Source of the DNA: Luscinia megarhynchos
Taxonomy: Eukaryota; Chordata; Aves; Passeriformes; Turdidae
Assembly: GCA_034336665.1 (NCBI GenBank)
Contig: CM067568.1
Coordinates: forward strand, 12,612,983-12,676,982
Direction of reading: 5' to 3'
DNA: 64,000 nucleotides
Below the pieces are notes generated by a model. The model saw only the letters and a list, made by a program, of their open reading frames with translations, was not told where the DNA came from and ran no database searches. The translations under genes and the position numbers were made by a program. Shown one piece after another: positions 41,501 through 55,055 of this stretch. Position 1 is the first letter of the stretch; each line of letters starts with the position of its first letter.

Positions 41501-44500
41501 TACCTTTATATAGACACTAAAGCTTAAGGATTAAGTTCCAAAGTGTACAAAATGGATAAAAATAAATGCACAAAAGACAGAAAACTCAAAAGTAGCAAAG
41601 CATGGACACTAAAATACTATGGATGACTCATTCAGGGACAGATAGCTCCTGCATGAAATCATACTTTACTTTTGTTAAAACCTCCACCTTTCTCGTATGT
41701 CAATTGGAAAACAACATTAAAAGTTCCAGCACAACATGGGAAAAGCTTTTCTAGGTCTACCCTTGGCCTTTTTCCTGTTAGAGGGACAGTCTACTTTAAC
41801 CAATATCAAATTTTCTTGGAATATATGTGGTCCAACAACAGTTTCCTTAGTCTTATCAGCTTTCCAGGCTGCCTGGTATAAACAAGTGACCTGTTGGCCA
41901 TTTCTTTTAGAGTTGCTTTGAGTGGCCCAAGTACAGCTTTGGTAATGGCAGGAACAAATCTGAACAATGACTAACAACTTGGTAACAGCAAAGACGGAGA
42001 CCCTGTGACTACACACATGGTATTTTCTTCACACACCACAACAATTCCTTTAAAACTGTTACACTAAGATAATACGTAAAGATAGTTCAGTAGACCTCTT
42101 ACTCTGAGAAAATTATTTTTTAGCAAGTACATTCACTAACTTTCACAAGTTACATGGGCTATATTCTTCAAAAAGATAACTGATGGTTTCTGTATCAAGA
42201 AAGAAAAATCCTTACAGTTTCTTAGATGTTTCTACTGAAAAGGGATTGAGTAAATAATAATAATTTTCTTGTTAGTGCAAAAAAATACTTTCTTGTGTAT
42301 TTAGATTCTAACAGTTTTAGTGACAAAAATAAAGGCATTGATAGCTGACCCAGTATTTTTTGTATTGGGAAGCTAATATTTATAGCAATACCTGCAAGCT
42401 GGACCATGAGCCAACTTGATCACCTTTTATGAGGTCTTTTCACTTCCAGAATAGAGCAAACAGACACAAAATTGCAGTTCTGTTGGTGAAAGATTACAGG
42501 CTAAAGAGAAAATTCAATATTCTTGCTCCTTCCTCCAAATAGCCAAAGCACAAAAGGTGGGGAGGTGTATTTGGGGGTTGAGATGCAATATCTCAGTTTG
42601 GGGACACCACAGTCACAAGCGGACATCTGGCTTGGGGCAGATCTCTGTTTGGTATCCTCCTAAGGGTTAAGGACAGACCAACAGCCTGGTGAGCTGGATT
42701 CTCCTGTCAGGAGTCTCAAGCAGAGGGGGAATGCAAAGGGCTGCAGATTTTAATGGCAGTATTTATGTTTCACATAGGGAGGATGGATCCTCTGGAGCTC
42801 TCTGAAGGTGAGAAAAGAGGAAACCTTGCAAAATGAAACTGAGGGCTGTACAAAATCAGGGTCACAGTGTTAGTTAGCAATTTAATAATAACTGTGATCA
42901 ACTTTGATTGAAAGTTGACGACTGCAATCCCACTTAATAGCCAGAGAGAAAACTGTTTCTGTAAGAGTTCAACTGAAATCACAGGATGAATGGCCAAGAA
43001 GTAGAAAGCAAATATTACTAACATAAAATGTGTTGCTGAATTGCTTATTTCCATGTGGATGAGGCTTTTCTGTTATAAAGGGATATTTATCTGTCTCTGC
43101 ATTGAATGGGACACATGTAAACACCCCAGGAAAGTTGGATATCCAGAGTGGTTTTGATTCCAAGTACTAGAGGCATGCTGGCACTTGGAACTAGTCTGGA
43201 GTTAACATATAATGAAAGCAAATGTTTACAAAATCATTTCCAATCACTACATTAAATATGGTTTCCCATTTTGAGGAATTTAATTAAATAGAATTAAAAT
43301 AAATTAAAAATCTAAGTGATCATTTCCAATTCTCATCTGATTAAGAAAAAAACACAAAAGTTTTATTAAGAAAGATTTATTTAAATCCAAGGCTTGAGAA
43401 TGACTGCTATGAGCTATTGAGAGAACATCATTTGTTAAGTCTCAGCAAATTATGCTAGTGGGAGGGCAAATGGCAAGTAATGGAATAAAGCTTCAAGTCT
43501 TTAACTCAGCATTTGCTCTGATAAAACTTATACTGATTTCACTGCCAAAGTATAGACTGAATACAATCTATAAAGGGCTTGTATTCCATCTTTTATACAC
43601 ATCTAAAAGCCTCAAGAAGAAACAACACAACAGTATGCTCTAAGCCAAGAAATAATATGCTAAATTGAGAGCTAAAAAAAAAAAATTAGGAAGAAAATAA
43701 CTTTAGATCAAAGGTTTAAAAATGAGATGTCATAATAATCAGGCATACATAATCCAAGTACAGTCTTATGAAGAGGCCACTGCAAAACCAGCTATTTGGA
43801 AGGAATGGGCAGGGACTTTTTGTCTCATGTAAAATATGACACTTAATTGCAGCAATCCCTTTCTACTTGATGTTGGAGCAAACCAGGTAAAGCAACTTTG
43901 GGTATATAGATTTCAGAAGGTTACAATTTTTCAGCTTTGTGATTCAAACTTTTCTCTGCACAAATGAGCAGCGATTTGAAACACGCTGACAGGAACTTTG
44001 CTCCACTCCACAGTAGAAAATCACCTCAAAATTTGGAAATACAAGACAAATCACTTCTATATGGCAATCAACTCACCCACAAATGATACTCATAAACTCA
44101 TGTGCTTTTGTAAGAGTTAGATTCTAAGGATTTCCTTAATTATTCAAATACCATATGTCCTAACTCCCAGTGTTTATGTTTGGTAATAAATCACAACAAT
44201 ATTGAGACTTTATGCCCTGCACTTTGGTTAAATGCTCTTATTAAGGAAAAAGTAATGGACAGCCATTTACAAAATGATTATTTAGACTTACATTTTCATC
44301 TAAATTGAAACTGAAGAAGCATTGTGATCAGTCCCAGCTGATTAGCACTGTTTACCTCTTTGGTAAATAAAGACACATATTCTGTGATGCATGCTTGTCA
44401 GAAGCTGCCAAATAAAACAAGGATTGTGTGGCTTGGATATTCCAGACCACTTTGTATATATCCAACTTCCCCCTGTTAGGTCATCTTAATTGTCCAACTT

Positions 44501-47500
44501 ATAAGTAAGTCCATTGTAAATATAAAATTAAATTTGTCTTTATGTTTTTAGCAATATCGAATGAAGATGAAAATCCTCCTCTGTATATAGTTATATGACA
44601 TGTATTACATGCTTTATGTCCCCCTTTTAGCATTTGCAGAGGAAAGCATGCAGGAAACCAGACTCCTGCATAGAGAACTTGTATTTCTTTAAGGTAAACA
44701 CTGATGAAACATTTGGAAGATTGAAATAAAAACAAGAAATTTATGAGACATAAAGGTATCACATAAAATTCCTGTGAATTACAATAACATTGGCTGAATC
44801 CCAGAACAGATAATCCTTATAAACATGCAGGAATGTTGTAAACTGTATATGAATGTCAGTGATACAGTACATTAGGAGATTCATATTACACTTAGTGCTG
44901 TGTAAGTCTCAGTCCCTGAGTTTTTCATGGCCTCAAAGATTAAAATAAATATATGTAGTATCTTTCCTTCCTCCATGAAGATATTTTATGTACACAGTTT
45001 TATTATGCTGAACAAAGATACCAAAGTCTGTTTTTTCTTGAGCTGTCAAAGTACAAAAGAAATGCAAAAAGTCCTTGCACAGATGTAGTAAAGTGCTGGA
45101 TTTTATCTTTTGGCAGGTGCTCAATATGCAGCCCACATAATCACATGTTAATGACTGGAGTGTGTTAATCAGCATGCATACCTGATTCCTCCTTGCCCAA
45201 GGAAAAAAAAAATTAACAATTTAGAACGTGTTAATGCTTCTACTTTTGAAAAAATTCATGTCAATATACAGAGTGAATTAAAAAGTTTTCAGAAATTGCT
45301 TCATAAAAGCAGGAAATGTTAAAATAGGAGAAAGGAATAAAATTACTACAGATTTAGATGAACATAAACCACAAGCCTTTTGCAAAGAACTCAGGTGATG
45401 ATTAATTCTGTTTAAACACAGTTCACTCTAGAATATAGGGAAAGGTTTAAAATACACCATGCATTTGGAAAAGAAAAATTATACAATGTCAAAATGAAAA
45501 TAAAACAAATATAACAAGCATGCCAACAAGAACAATTATTTGATTCTTCTTCAAATAAAGTTCAATTTTGTATTTCACCACCTCCATTAAATACATTATC
45601 CTGCACACTTCGAGGGAATTGCTTTATTGTTTTTAATTTGAATGTTAACATCTTTTTATGCTAAAGCTAGTAAAACTAAGTCCTTGATATTTCAAACCTT
45701 TAGACATGTGCTTAACATTATAGTTGTTGGTAGTCCTAATAAAGTGAAGTACATACCTGAATGCCTTCTGAATCAAAACAACATGCTTGAAAAAGAATTA
45801 ATTTTATCTTTTCTGGAATATATTTTTCATAGATGTTTATTTTATGGAAATATAAAATATCACATCCTCAGCTTTTTCATATCCTTTAATTTCAGCCAAA
45901 ACTTCATACCCATGCAATTATATATGTAGGTATTTATCTCTTTAGTTAGATAAAAATTCTAATGCACTACCTGGCATGCAGAAATAATATCACAAGCAGA
46001 GTAGAATTGCTTTCAATGATCACAAAACTCAGATTTGTACATGTAAATAACAGCTGCATGAGCAATTTAGCAGAAACAGAATTGCCAGAGTTTAGGGCAT
46101 TTATGTTTGATGCATTTTATATGTTCATACTCAGCCCATAAAGGAACCAAAAATAAAATTTCAAAACATGTAATTGTATCTATAACTTTGGAGAATTTGA
46201 AGCCATGAATTTATATAACAACAAATTCACAGTGTTTAGCATGTGTAAATGTTTTTCAATGATCTTCCCTAAACACCTGAGTTTATTTTCCTCAAAGGGA
46301 AGAACCTTCAACACAAGAAGTTAATAACATGGAGCAGGAGGTGGGGGGAGGAACAGGATTGTGCCTGTTTTATATAGAGACAGAAGCACCAAAATATTAA
46401 GACCTTTAGGATATCACCTATTTCTGTCTTTCTGATGACAGTAGCTTTGCTAAAGCTATATGAAGTAAAAATCTGATACTTGGTGATTTTAAATTATTTT
46501 AGAGGAACAAATACATGTGGTATGAAGAGATCCTCAATTTCTCTGCTGCTAATATAAATTTGCTCTCAGTATTGCTGAGATGTACATGCAGCCACAGTGG
46601 AAAGGTAGGAAGCCTTGGCAAGAAGTCAACAAAAGATAGAGTCTTGACGTAATTATGAAATATATGTCAGTGCTGCCATTTGAGATAAAATCCAACGAGA
46701 TATAATTAGTTTCCCAATCCAGGGGGTTTCTGAATGATGTTACAAAATGTATAGGGAAGCACAGCATATATTTGGAGACAACTAATTTTATTTGTGTGTG
46801 TGTCTGTGTTTGGTTTCCCTCAGTCCCAGGGAAATAACACCCATCGTTTAGACTGGACTTGCTGCAGGGGTTTCCTGTGAGAATCCAAATAACAGCAGAG
46901 TAAAAGGGATGTGCCTGCCCTCATTCAGAGCATGCACACCCTGTCTCACTGACACACACTGCCAGCTGGGGTTGTGAGTGGGGGAAAAGAAAAGGGTGCA
47001 GTGACCATCACAGTGACACATGGCCACCTACAAGTGATTGCCACAGTGCCCATGAGTTCCTCACAACCCCTGTTCGTTACACCAGGACTGGGGTGGGAAG
47101 AGAACTTTCCTCTCTGTGCGCTATATGCTGTTGGGAACAGATGAGAAATTGTGTATTTTGGAGAAAGGGTCCAGATTTCTTTAGATTAAAGCTGCTAAAA
47201 TTTATTTTTCACTAATTCCAAATCCAGCCTTAATAGTATGGGAATACACCACCCAATTCCTCAAAGAAGACAGTCATTTCTCCATCTAAATTTGCATTTT
47301 CTTGTTGGTCATGCTTTCTCCTGATACTTCAGAGCAAAAATTTTTTTACAATCTTTGTAATTTACCTCATGGGCTGTGTGGGACTGTGTATGAAGGTGGG
47401 GGCTATTCCTAGTTCTCCAGTGAACAAACACATATTAATATTTTCCATTTCTTTACATACTGACCAATAAATATATTACTGGGATACAACAATTCAATTA

Positions 47501-50500
47501 CTATTAAATTTAGCAAAATTAAGTATTTTTGGCCTTTCCCACTCATCTGTTGCCTTAACAGAGACAGATTTTGGATGCAATATAAAAATTTGGCTATTTT
47601 CTTGCCTGCTTCTCACTGTCTCACTGGACAAGGCACAATACTTTCATCATTATCTTAGTACCACTTTGCTCTCATCCCTACAGCTTACCACAACAAATAG
47701 ATATTGCCTTAGCCTGAAATAGATTTTATTTTCTATTAGGGCTACAATCAGCAGTAAATACCCATACATCCAGGTATTTTTGTACTAAGCTACAGTTAGA
47801 AACATAAGTATAATCTTTTCAGCTCAGTAATATGAATTTACAGAAATCTTTGGGTTGCTTTATCTTCCCCTCACTGTAACATCAAATTGGCTGGTGAAAT
47901 GATACTGGCAGTATAAGTCATTACAGGTCTGACGTTACAGTTGTTACACACTGCTGAATCTGTCAAATGAAAAGGGAGCACAAAGGGAATTTCCAAATGC
48001 AGCTGCTATTTCCCATTTGTTAAATCCTTTTATTACACCATATAAGTACACAGCTGGGAAATACTATAGAGTGGGAGTTAAAACAAAATATTTTGGCTTC
48101 CAGACATTCAGAATACACAAAGGACTCAGTGGAAAGCAATGCCTGATATCAAAAGGGAGTGAAAGTTTGAAAACATTTCTAGCCAGTGTGGGTTTTTTTC
48201 TGATAATGAACAATGTAGTTTAAAGGTATCTTACATTACAGAAAGTGCTGCGTACCATAAATGTTGGGTAAAAAAGCAATTTTTTTCACTAAAATTGCCC
48301 TCCTACGGTATCTTTTCTAAAACTGAGATATGTACAGCCCTTGTAGCAAATTATGATGCATACTGTGTGCTCTTTCAAATTCCAGTGAACTCCTTAGTAG
48401 TTTTAAGGACAGAAAGGATGCAGGATTGTGCCCTTAATTAGATACCAGATAAAAGAGAAATTTTTCCTCCCCATATGTCGACACAGCATTCTTTGAATTT
48501 ACTATCTTTTAACCAGACAACACACATTATTGATGCATTTTAATGACAGCACTACTGTCTTTATTTTCAAAGTAAATGCTATGAACAGGTGCTTCTTCAA
48601 ATCTGCTTCTAAAGGATCCGTCTGGGAAAGGTCAGAAAGTGCTTACCTTCTGGGAATTTGGTTTTATTAGGTAAAAAAGTGGCCACAGCCACAGCACCTA
48701 TCTCAGAATTGCCCAACCCACCTTCTGGAATCTGTCTCTGGAAAGAAATGTCTATCCTCCCTCTAAGGAGTATGAACATGTTTTCATCAGGATAGTTGCA
48801 GGCCTCTCTAAATTCTTTCTTAGCAATATAAATGCCTGCTTGACTGAGATACTACAGAGAAAGTTTCTGCAATGAATTGAGGTTTAAATGTTTGTTCATA
48901 GAGAACATATTTAAGTAAGAAAAAAAAAATCATTAAAAATCAAACAAGGTACTTAAATGGCAGTCCCTCAAGCAGAAAAAAAATTTCCCCACTTCACCGT
49001 TGTGTTCTCACAAGCCATCTAAGTAACCTAACTGTAAATACACTTACACATTTTAGAGCTCTTTTAATTGCAACCAAAAAACATGTATTAGAATTTCAGT
49101 CTTCACTGGTAGCCAAGCCTTGTAAATTATACCCAGCTCCGAGCTGGAAAGAAAAAAAAAAAATATCCTTTTGGTTTAGCTGAGAGGTTCTGAAATAAGG
49201 TTGACATATATCCACCACCAGATTTAAGCCTAGGGACTTGTGGAAACTGCTAATGATTTTCAGGACATTCATCTACATATTTAATGGAATATTTACTGGA
49301 AAAAGGAGATAGGAAAACCAGAGTGCTAAGTCCCTCAAGCAAAGTTTATGCACCTGTTCTGAAACATGATAGGCTGTGCACTGATTCGTGCCTGTCCAGA
49401 GGTACAGAGGGTGTTGACATGACAGGGCAGCATTAGGAAAGGAAGCAGAGATTGCTCTCTGTCCCTGGGACTGCAAAGCCCTTCAGAGCAGCACTCCAGT
49501 TCCAAGGAACATGCTGAACCAAAAAAAAAGCATGGAGGGAATGCTGGAATCCAGCAGTTCCTTTCTCTATAGGACACAGAGTAATTTTGTTGATGGTATT
49601 GGTGTCCCAATATCAAAATTCCAAGAGTGCACCTGCCTCTCTGAATGAATGGAGAAGTAGCTGATGAATTCACAGATTAACTTTCTCCATCAGCAAACTG
49701 GATCAGTCCTTTCTAGTCTGCATGTAGCTTGTCCTCCTGATAACACAGGAGTTAAAATCATTCTAATGTGCTTATTGCATAACTTGGTCAAAAGAGTGAC
49801 TCTCTGTCCAAAATTCTGAATATAAGCCATATATACAACTTAGAACCTACCTTTCCAAATTGCTAAGCTATAATCATTTTTCTTTAAAGTGATTTTGCAG
49901 TGGAAATTTTGCCTTCTTCATGACAGTCACCCAAACATCTAGGAATATTTTGGGCCTGATGGAAAGTTCTGCACTGAGTTAAATTGTGCATTACAGATTA
50001 GATAGCATTTTTCTGGTTTGGTTTGATCATTTGAATCAATTAGATTTTAGGAAAAAAAAACCAACACTATATTTAAAAATATATTTTATTGCAGTGATAT
50101 TATTAAACTAACTCTGGACATCATAATATGCACAAAGAACTGTGAAATGTCTGTTGATTAATGCATTAGAATTATTATATCTAGTCAAATTTGAAATGAG
50201 TCTAGTATTGTTAGTAGTGCTAAAAAATTCTGCAGTTATGCTTAACATTATTGAAATCTGCTTATTTGTACCAGAAAAAAAAAATTTATTAAAAAAAAAT
50301 CTACTCATAGATATTTAATAGAATAGAGAAGAAATTTTTTTAAAGGAAGCTTATTCTTTTTAAGCTGAGTTTAAGGCTTTTTAAAGTCACATTCCAGAGA
50401 GTCTGGATTTCTGATGTTCTAAATTTACAGAACACCTGGCTGCTCCACTTACCTTAATTCTGTTTCTGAGGAACATATGCAAGGAAAATAAATTGACTAA

Positions 50501-51034
50501 AATGCCCATTCAGTCTGTCCATTTACTGCAGAGTTTTGGGGATTCAGAGACAGAGCTACAACCACTAAATAATTATATCTAGGCTACTGAAGAGAATAGG
50601 GATAATAATTCTGATCATCTCCAACGTCACCTGTATATTAAATGGTGATCTAGCGACTTACAAACATCTTTCCCCTCCACAAAAAGCTGTGACTTCCTAG
50701 AGGTACAGTAGGATGTCTATGTCACCTAAAATGCCAGTTTCTTTGTTGCTGTGTAAAAGATATAACATTCTAGATTTGGCAGGTCCTGTTTCTGAGAGAC
50801 GAGTAAAAAAAAATACATTAAAGTTTCTTCCTTCAACACAACACTTTGCAGATGACAAACAGTTGTGAGCTACATCCTCCTGTCAGAAATTAATGCCTGA
50901 ATATATGAGCTAGAAAGGTTATGACATAAATCAAGGTATGAATGAAAACGTGATAAATAGATGCATTTCCTTTCAGAAGGTGAACTCATCAAATGACCTC
51001 ATTCAAATAGACCTGTATACTTAAGTAAATTATA

Positions 51035-51053
51035 CAATTGTAATTTACAATTG
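51035..51053. promoter_or_regulatory. SOX-type interrupted palindrome (candidate)
   Basis: CAATTGTAA-T-TTACAATTG is a perfect palindrome with 9-base arms around one T. Each arm holds ACAAT/ATTGT, the core bound by SOX HMG boxes. It lies about 140 bases downstream of the first coding exon donor. It could be a paired SOX site, but the AT-rich background makes chance plausible. Confidence 0.3.
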
Positions 51054-51192
51054 CACCACATGATGTTGATCTACTGCTGACACTTTAGCATTTAAAAAGC
51101 TTTACACCTGAGCACGTCTCTTTCCAAATGGGAGTGTACAACCTCTTACAACTCTAAATTTGGGAAGCCCCTGTGAGGATGGTGAAACTCAC

Positions 51193-51433
51193 CATTCTGT
51201 GTTGGGCTGAGATTACTCCATCCCACTCGGGATCCTGCTGGATGGTGGTGACCAGGGTCGGAAGCTCCTCGGAGAGAGGTTTGTTGTGCAGTACATTGTG
51301 TAGAGGCAGATGAGAGGCGTGCTGATCACTGTTGCCCTCCTCCTTGTCTCGTGATGCTAAGTCCTGGGTCATTGTTTCCTCTCCATCAGCTGCACATGCA
51401 AATGGAGAGGTAGCCTGCTTGGAAGACATTCTT
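51193..51433 (-). CDS. SOX6: SOX6 first coding exon (residues 1-79)
   Basis: This exon encodes the N-terminus of SOX6, a SoxD-family HMG-box transcription factor that acts in the nucleus in cartilage, muscle-fibre, erythroid and neural differentiation (family knowledge). The start codon is at 51429-51427 and gives [17 protein letters not shown], the SOX6-specific N-terminus; SOX5 and SOX13 begin differently. The 79 codons end ...SAQHRM. On the minus strand the acceptor is a pyrimidine-rich run ending TTCGTAG, cutting before 51433, with a CTGAT branch-point-like motif upstream. The donor is ATG/GTGAGT, with exon end at 51193. Only four untranslated bases (AAGA) precede the ATG, so the rest of the 5' UTR lies on upstream exons. 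The segment has no DNA-binding domain or coiled coil and is acidic to polar, apparently disordered. From my memory of human SOX6 the length is the same (79), with scattered substitutions. Reading upstream through the acceptor stays open but is intronic. Confidence 0.95.
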
Positions 51434-54400
51434 CTACGAAACAAGAGAAGGAGACAAAATGAAAACATTGGTATCAGCGACAAAAAAAATCAAGCTCAAA
51501 ACCATCCTCTAAGTGCATCACACCTGACTAGACCAGCAACAAACTAACCATAGGTAGTCAACAGAAGTGCTTTAAAAAGCCCAAGGCTTGGGGATCTGGA
51601 TCCAAAACACTGAGTATTCCTTGGTGCCAAGACAAGGTCAGGGTTAAGCTAGATGACATCATTCTATTCAATTAGACTTGTCAAACAATATAATTTTCTC
51701 TAGCCATAGGAACATAGTGATTTTATTGGTATTTTCATGCTGATTTTGTATGAGTTCAATTCTTTAAACTTTTACTCTCATGAGCAACCTAAAGCTCACA
51801 AGCAAACATTTAAAGGAGAGAGCTCATCAAGCTTACCTGACCTCATTCCTTGCAAGCAGAAGATGCTTTTCTACATATATGAGAATAAATTTTAAATCCA
51901 TTCCAAATTCTGCTAAACGGGTTCCTTCTGCTGTTTGTTTAAAGCTGTGCTGCTTTTAAACTGTTTAAAATTTTGCCTGGTTTTACCTTTCAGAAAGTGT
52001 TTTGAGGAGCTCCTGTGAAAAGTGGTTTAAACCCTAAAGGTTTATTAAATGCATGGATAATACCTTAGTAACCTTTTACAGTTCAAACTAAAAACCTAAA
52101 AAAACTATGTTTCCTTTCATATTAGGCATGAAGTACAGGATATAGCTCAACAAAATACCTTAAATTACTTAAAAGTGCAATGAATAAATGCATTGATTTA
52201 TGTTAAATGCCTTTTCCTAATAATGGCCTCTTACTACCATCACATATGCAAACACAGCTTTCGCCACAGTTTCTGCACTTAGATGAAAATATTACTGACT
52301 TCAACTCAAAATCTGAAAACACTGTCATTTAAAATTTTTAGTAAGATTAACTGCAACTGTTAAAACAATCGTTAATAAACCTGAAAAGGGACAGCTAAAA
52401 TATATTAGTTACTTTCCCAGGTCTTAGTAACTTTAGAATATCCTTGACACTAAAATTGCTGAGAAACTAAGGAATAAGATCTTCACCTTAATTGCTTTTT
52501 AACAATAATTGATTTCATACCATTTCTTTAAAAATGCACAAATCAGTTAACATAGGAAACCACATGAGCATTTTTCAAATTAGCAAATCATTAACTTGCT
52601 AGTACTGTTTCTACAGACAAATAAATACTGATTAAAGGGTCTGGAAATCTGAGACTAACAGTTAAATTTACAAATCTGTCACATGCTTTCATGAATATTA
52701 CAGTGAAGGAAATATCAAGTGCAAAGAAAAATAATTAAGTTAATTCCAATTTAAACAGTAGTTTTTATGTAGCAGCCTGTGTTTCACATAGGATTTAACA
52801 GCTAATGCTAAATTTCTCACAATTAATGAGGGAGTTCAGATTTAGTATCCTACAGTGAAAAAAAAATTAATATAGGATCAACTAATCTAATTATGTACAG
52901 TTCAATATGAAAGTATTACAAGCTTTGAAGTGCTCTGAAACATATTAAAACACTGATACCTATTTAGAATAACTATTCTGTAAATAGAGATAATCCTGCC
53001 TCCTAAACTCGATACTGGTGGGGGGAAAAAAGGTTCGTGTTTTCCTTAGGGAAGCCTCAGTGTAAGTGGGAGTCTAACATGAGTGTTGCCAATAAGCAGA
53101 ACTGAGGAATTTAAACCGTGCGTTGCATTCTTCCTATGCTAAAGAATTTGTGTTGATGCTACAGAGAACATGCCAAGAGTTCAGCAACCGGCATTATCGT
53201 GTGTACTTCAAAAGGTTCTGGCTCATAATTGCTATGATCCAAGATAAAATAAAAGGGCTGCTTTCCCTTTTCTCATTAAAGTAGTCACGTTAATGTAATC
53301 ACTCACATGAAAATATAAGTCATGCTTTGCGTAATTTGAAAACCCGACACGAAAACTGAAAGTCACAATAAAGGTTTTTCCTTTCTTTCACCTTCTCAAC
53401 AGATCTCATCCCTGCTTCATACTGAACGAGCTGCTGTGTAAAGCTAGAGCTATGGCTGTTCCTTCACCATAAATTAATCATGACACAAAACTAGAAATGA
53501 AAATGTCTCCTAAGAATAATTTCAACTACAAACTGCACCAATGAATAATACTGCACAATCCTAATTAAACACAACTCTGCAGCTGCAAAAATAGGCTGAA
53601 TCTGTCCAAAGCTACGAGTTGGCTTTAAAGGCTGGTTTGTTAGGGACTGTTTTCTTAAGGAAGGCTGGGCCCTCAGTCTTAATCAGCCAATAAATTATTT
53701 CCTGCAATTACATTAAATAGAAAATTATCTTCAAATTGGGAATGTTAATTGAAAATCAAAATTCAGACTGAAGTTTAGAAATTACATGCTGAATATAATT
53801 AGTCTAGAAAGGCTTCACCTCTATTTCATAAACAGGCTTTTGGTGTTTCCTCAAGTGACCATTCAGCAAAGCTATCTACTGGTAATGCACTACAGGGGAA
53901 GCATTTTTTCCTTGACATGTACACTAATATACTTTCCTCTTATTCATGACATTTTAAACACAATTCAATAAAAATGTCCATTCAAGCACTGTTAAGTTGA
54001 TTACATAGAGAAAAGAGACTTCATTAACACTAAAAATAAAATTTTAAAAAGTCCCATTGACTAATAATCTCAAGCCATGCCCAGCAACTTTTTTTTCTGT
54101 ACTGGAATAAGAGAATAGACCAAGGGTAGGGTTCAAGTGCTTCCTAGCTCCACCTACCACTTTTCCCCACTGCTGCATTATGGACAGACACCTTCCAAGC
54201 TGCACTTTAGTCAGTCACCTATAATCTTGGAACCTTGGAAGGGGGGACAAGTTCAGACAGGCCTCCCAGGCACTTGCTCTTCTTGTGGCATAATTTTTAG
54301 GGGTGTGTTTCACTTCTATTTTCTCCAAAGCTTTGTTAAAACAACTAGATGTAACAGCAACTCTTTGGTTGTTGTATTTAAAACATTGGGTTTAAAGGGA

Positions 54401-54970
54401 CAGATGTGTAGGGGCCTGTTAGATTAAGCCCTCTACATTCTTTTCCCAGTACAATCATTAATGAATACACTATATACTGCATCTGTACATGACTTCTGAG
54501 GATGTCCAGTTATGCCTGGGTTTGCAATCTGGAAGGCAGAGCAAATTTAAAGTCTGTAGATGGGTGTTATCCAGCAATTTGGGAGAATTCTGAACACATG
54601 ATTCCAATCAGGTCAAAAGGCAGAGTTCAGTCAGTAACTCCATGGTCTCATCCAATTCCAGTGGAGAAGACTCTGGCCCAGTTGAGTAGTTTATGTTTAT
54701 GATAAAATTAAGCCTTAGAGCAGCATGTTGTGTTAAAATATTTCAATGTTAAAATATGAGCATGAATAGCAGTCAAATTTTAAGCCATAACAACTTCCCA
54801 ATTTTATGTTTAAAATATTCAAAATGAATTTGCTAAAATCTCTGCTGAGAAGGGGAAAAAAAAAATCAATATTCATAATAAATACAGCTCATAAAAGGTA
54901 TCAGAGATTTACTAATTTCTATTATAATTTTTTTTTTCTGCTATTATCAATTAAACTTACTGGAATGATT

Positions 54971-55001
54971 TAAAAAAAAAAAAAAAAAGAAAAAAAGAAA
55001 G
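54971..55001. repeat. A-rich tract
   Basis: A16-G-A6-G-type tract immediately left of the hairpin at 55027-55055. Confidence 0.85.
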
Positions 55002-55026
55002 TTTCTGATAAAAAATATCTCCCTAG

Positions 55027-55055
55027 TTATAACCCCTGCAAACAGGGGTTTATAA
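55027..55055. other. Hairpin with 12-bp stem and 4-base loop
   Basis: TTATAACCCCTG and CAGGGGTTTATAA pair around CAAA with one bulged A. The inner eight pairs (AACCCCTG/CAGGGGTT) are perfect. It would fold equally in DNA and in the SOX6 pre-mRNA. No T-run or other context gives it a function. Confidence 0.6.

Noticed and set aside
51430..51483. Open frame extending SOX6 upstream with a hydrophobic signal-like start
   Set aside because: It is the pyrimidine-rich splice acceptor read through; the acceptor TTCGTAG cuts just before AAGAATG and SOX6 is nuclear.
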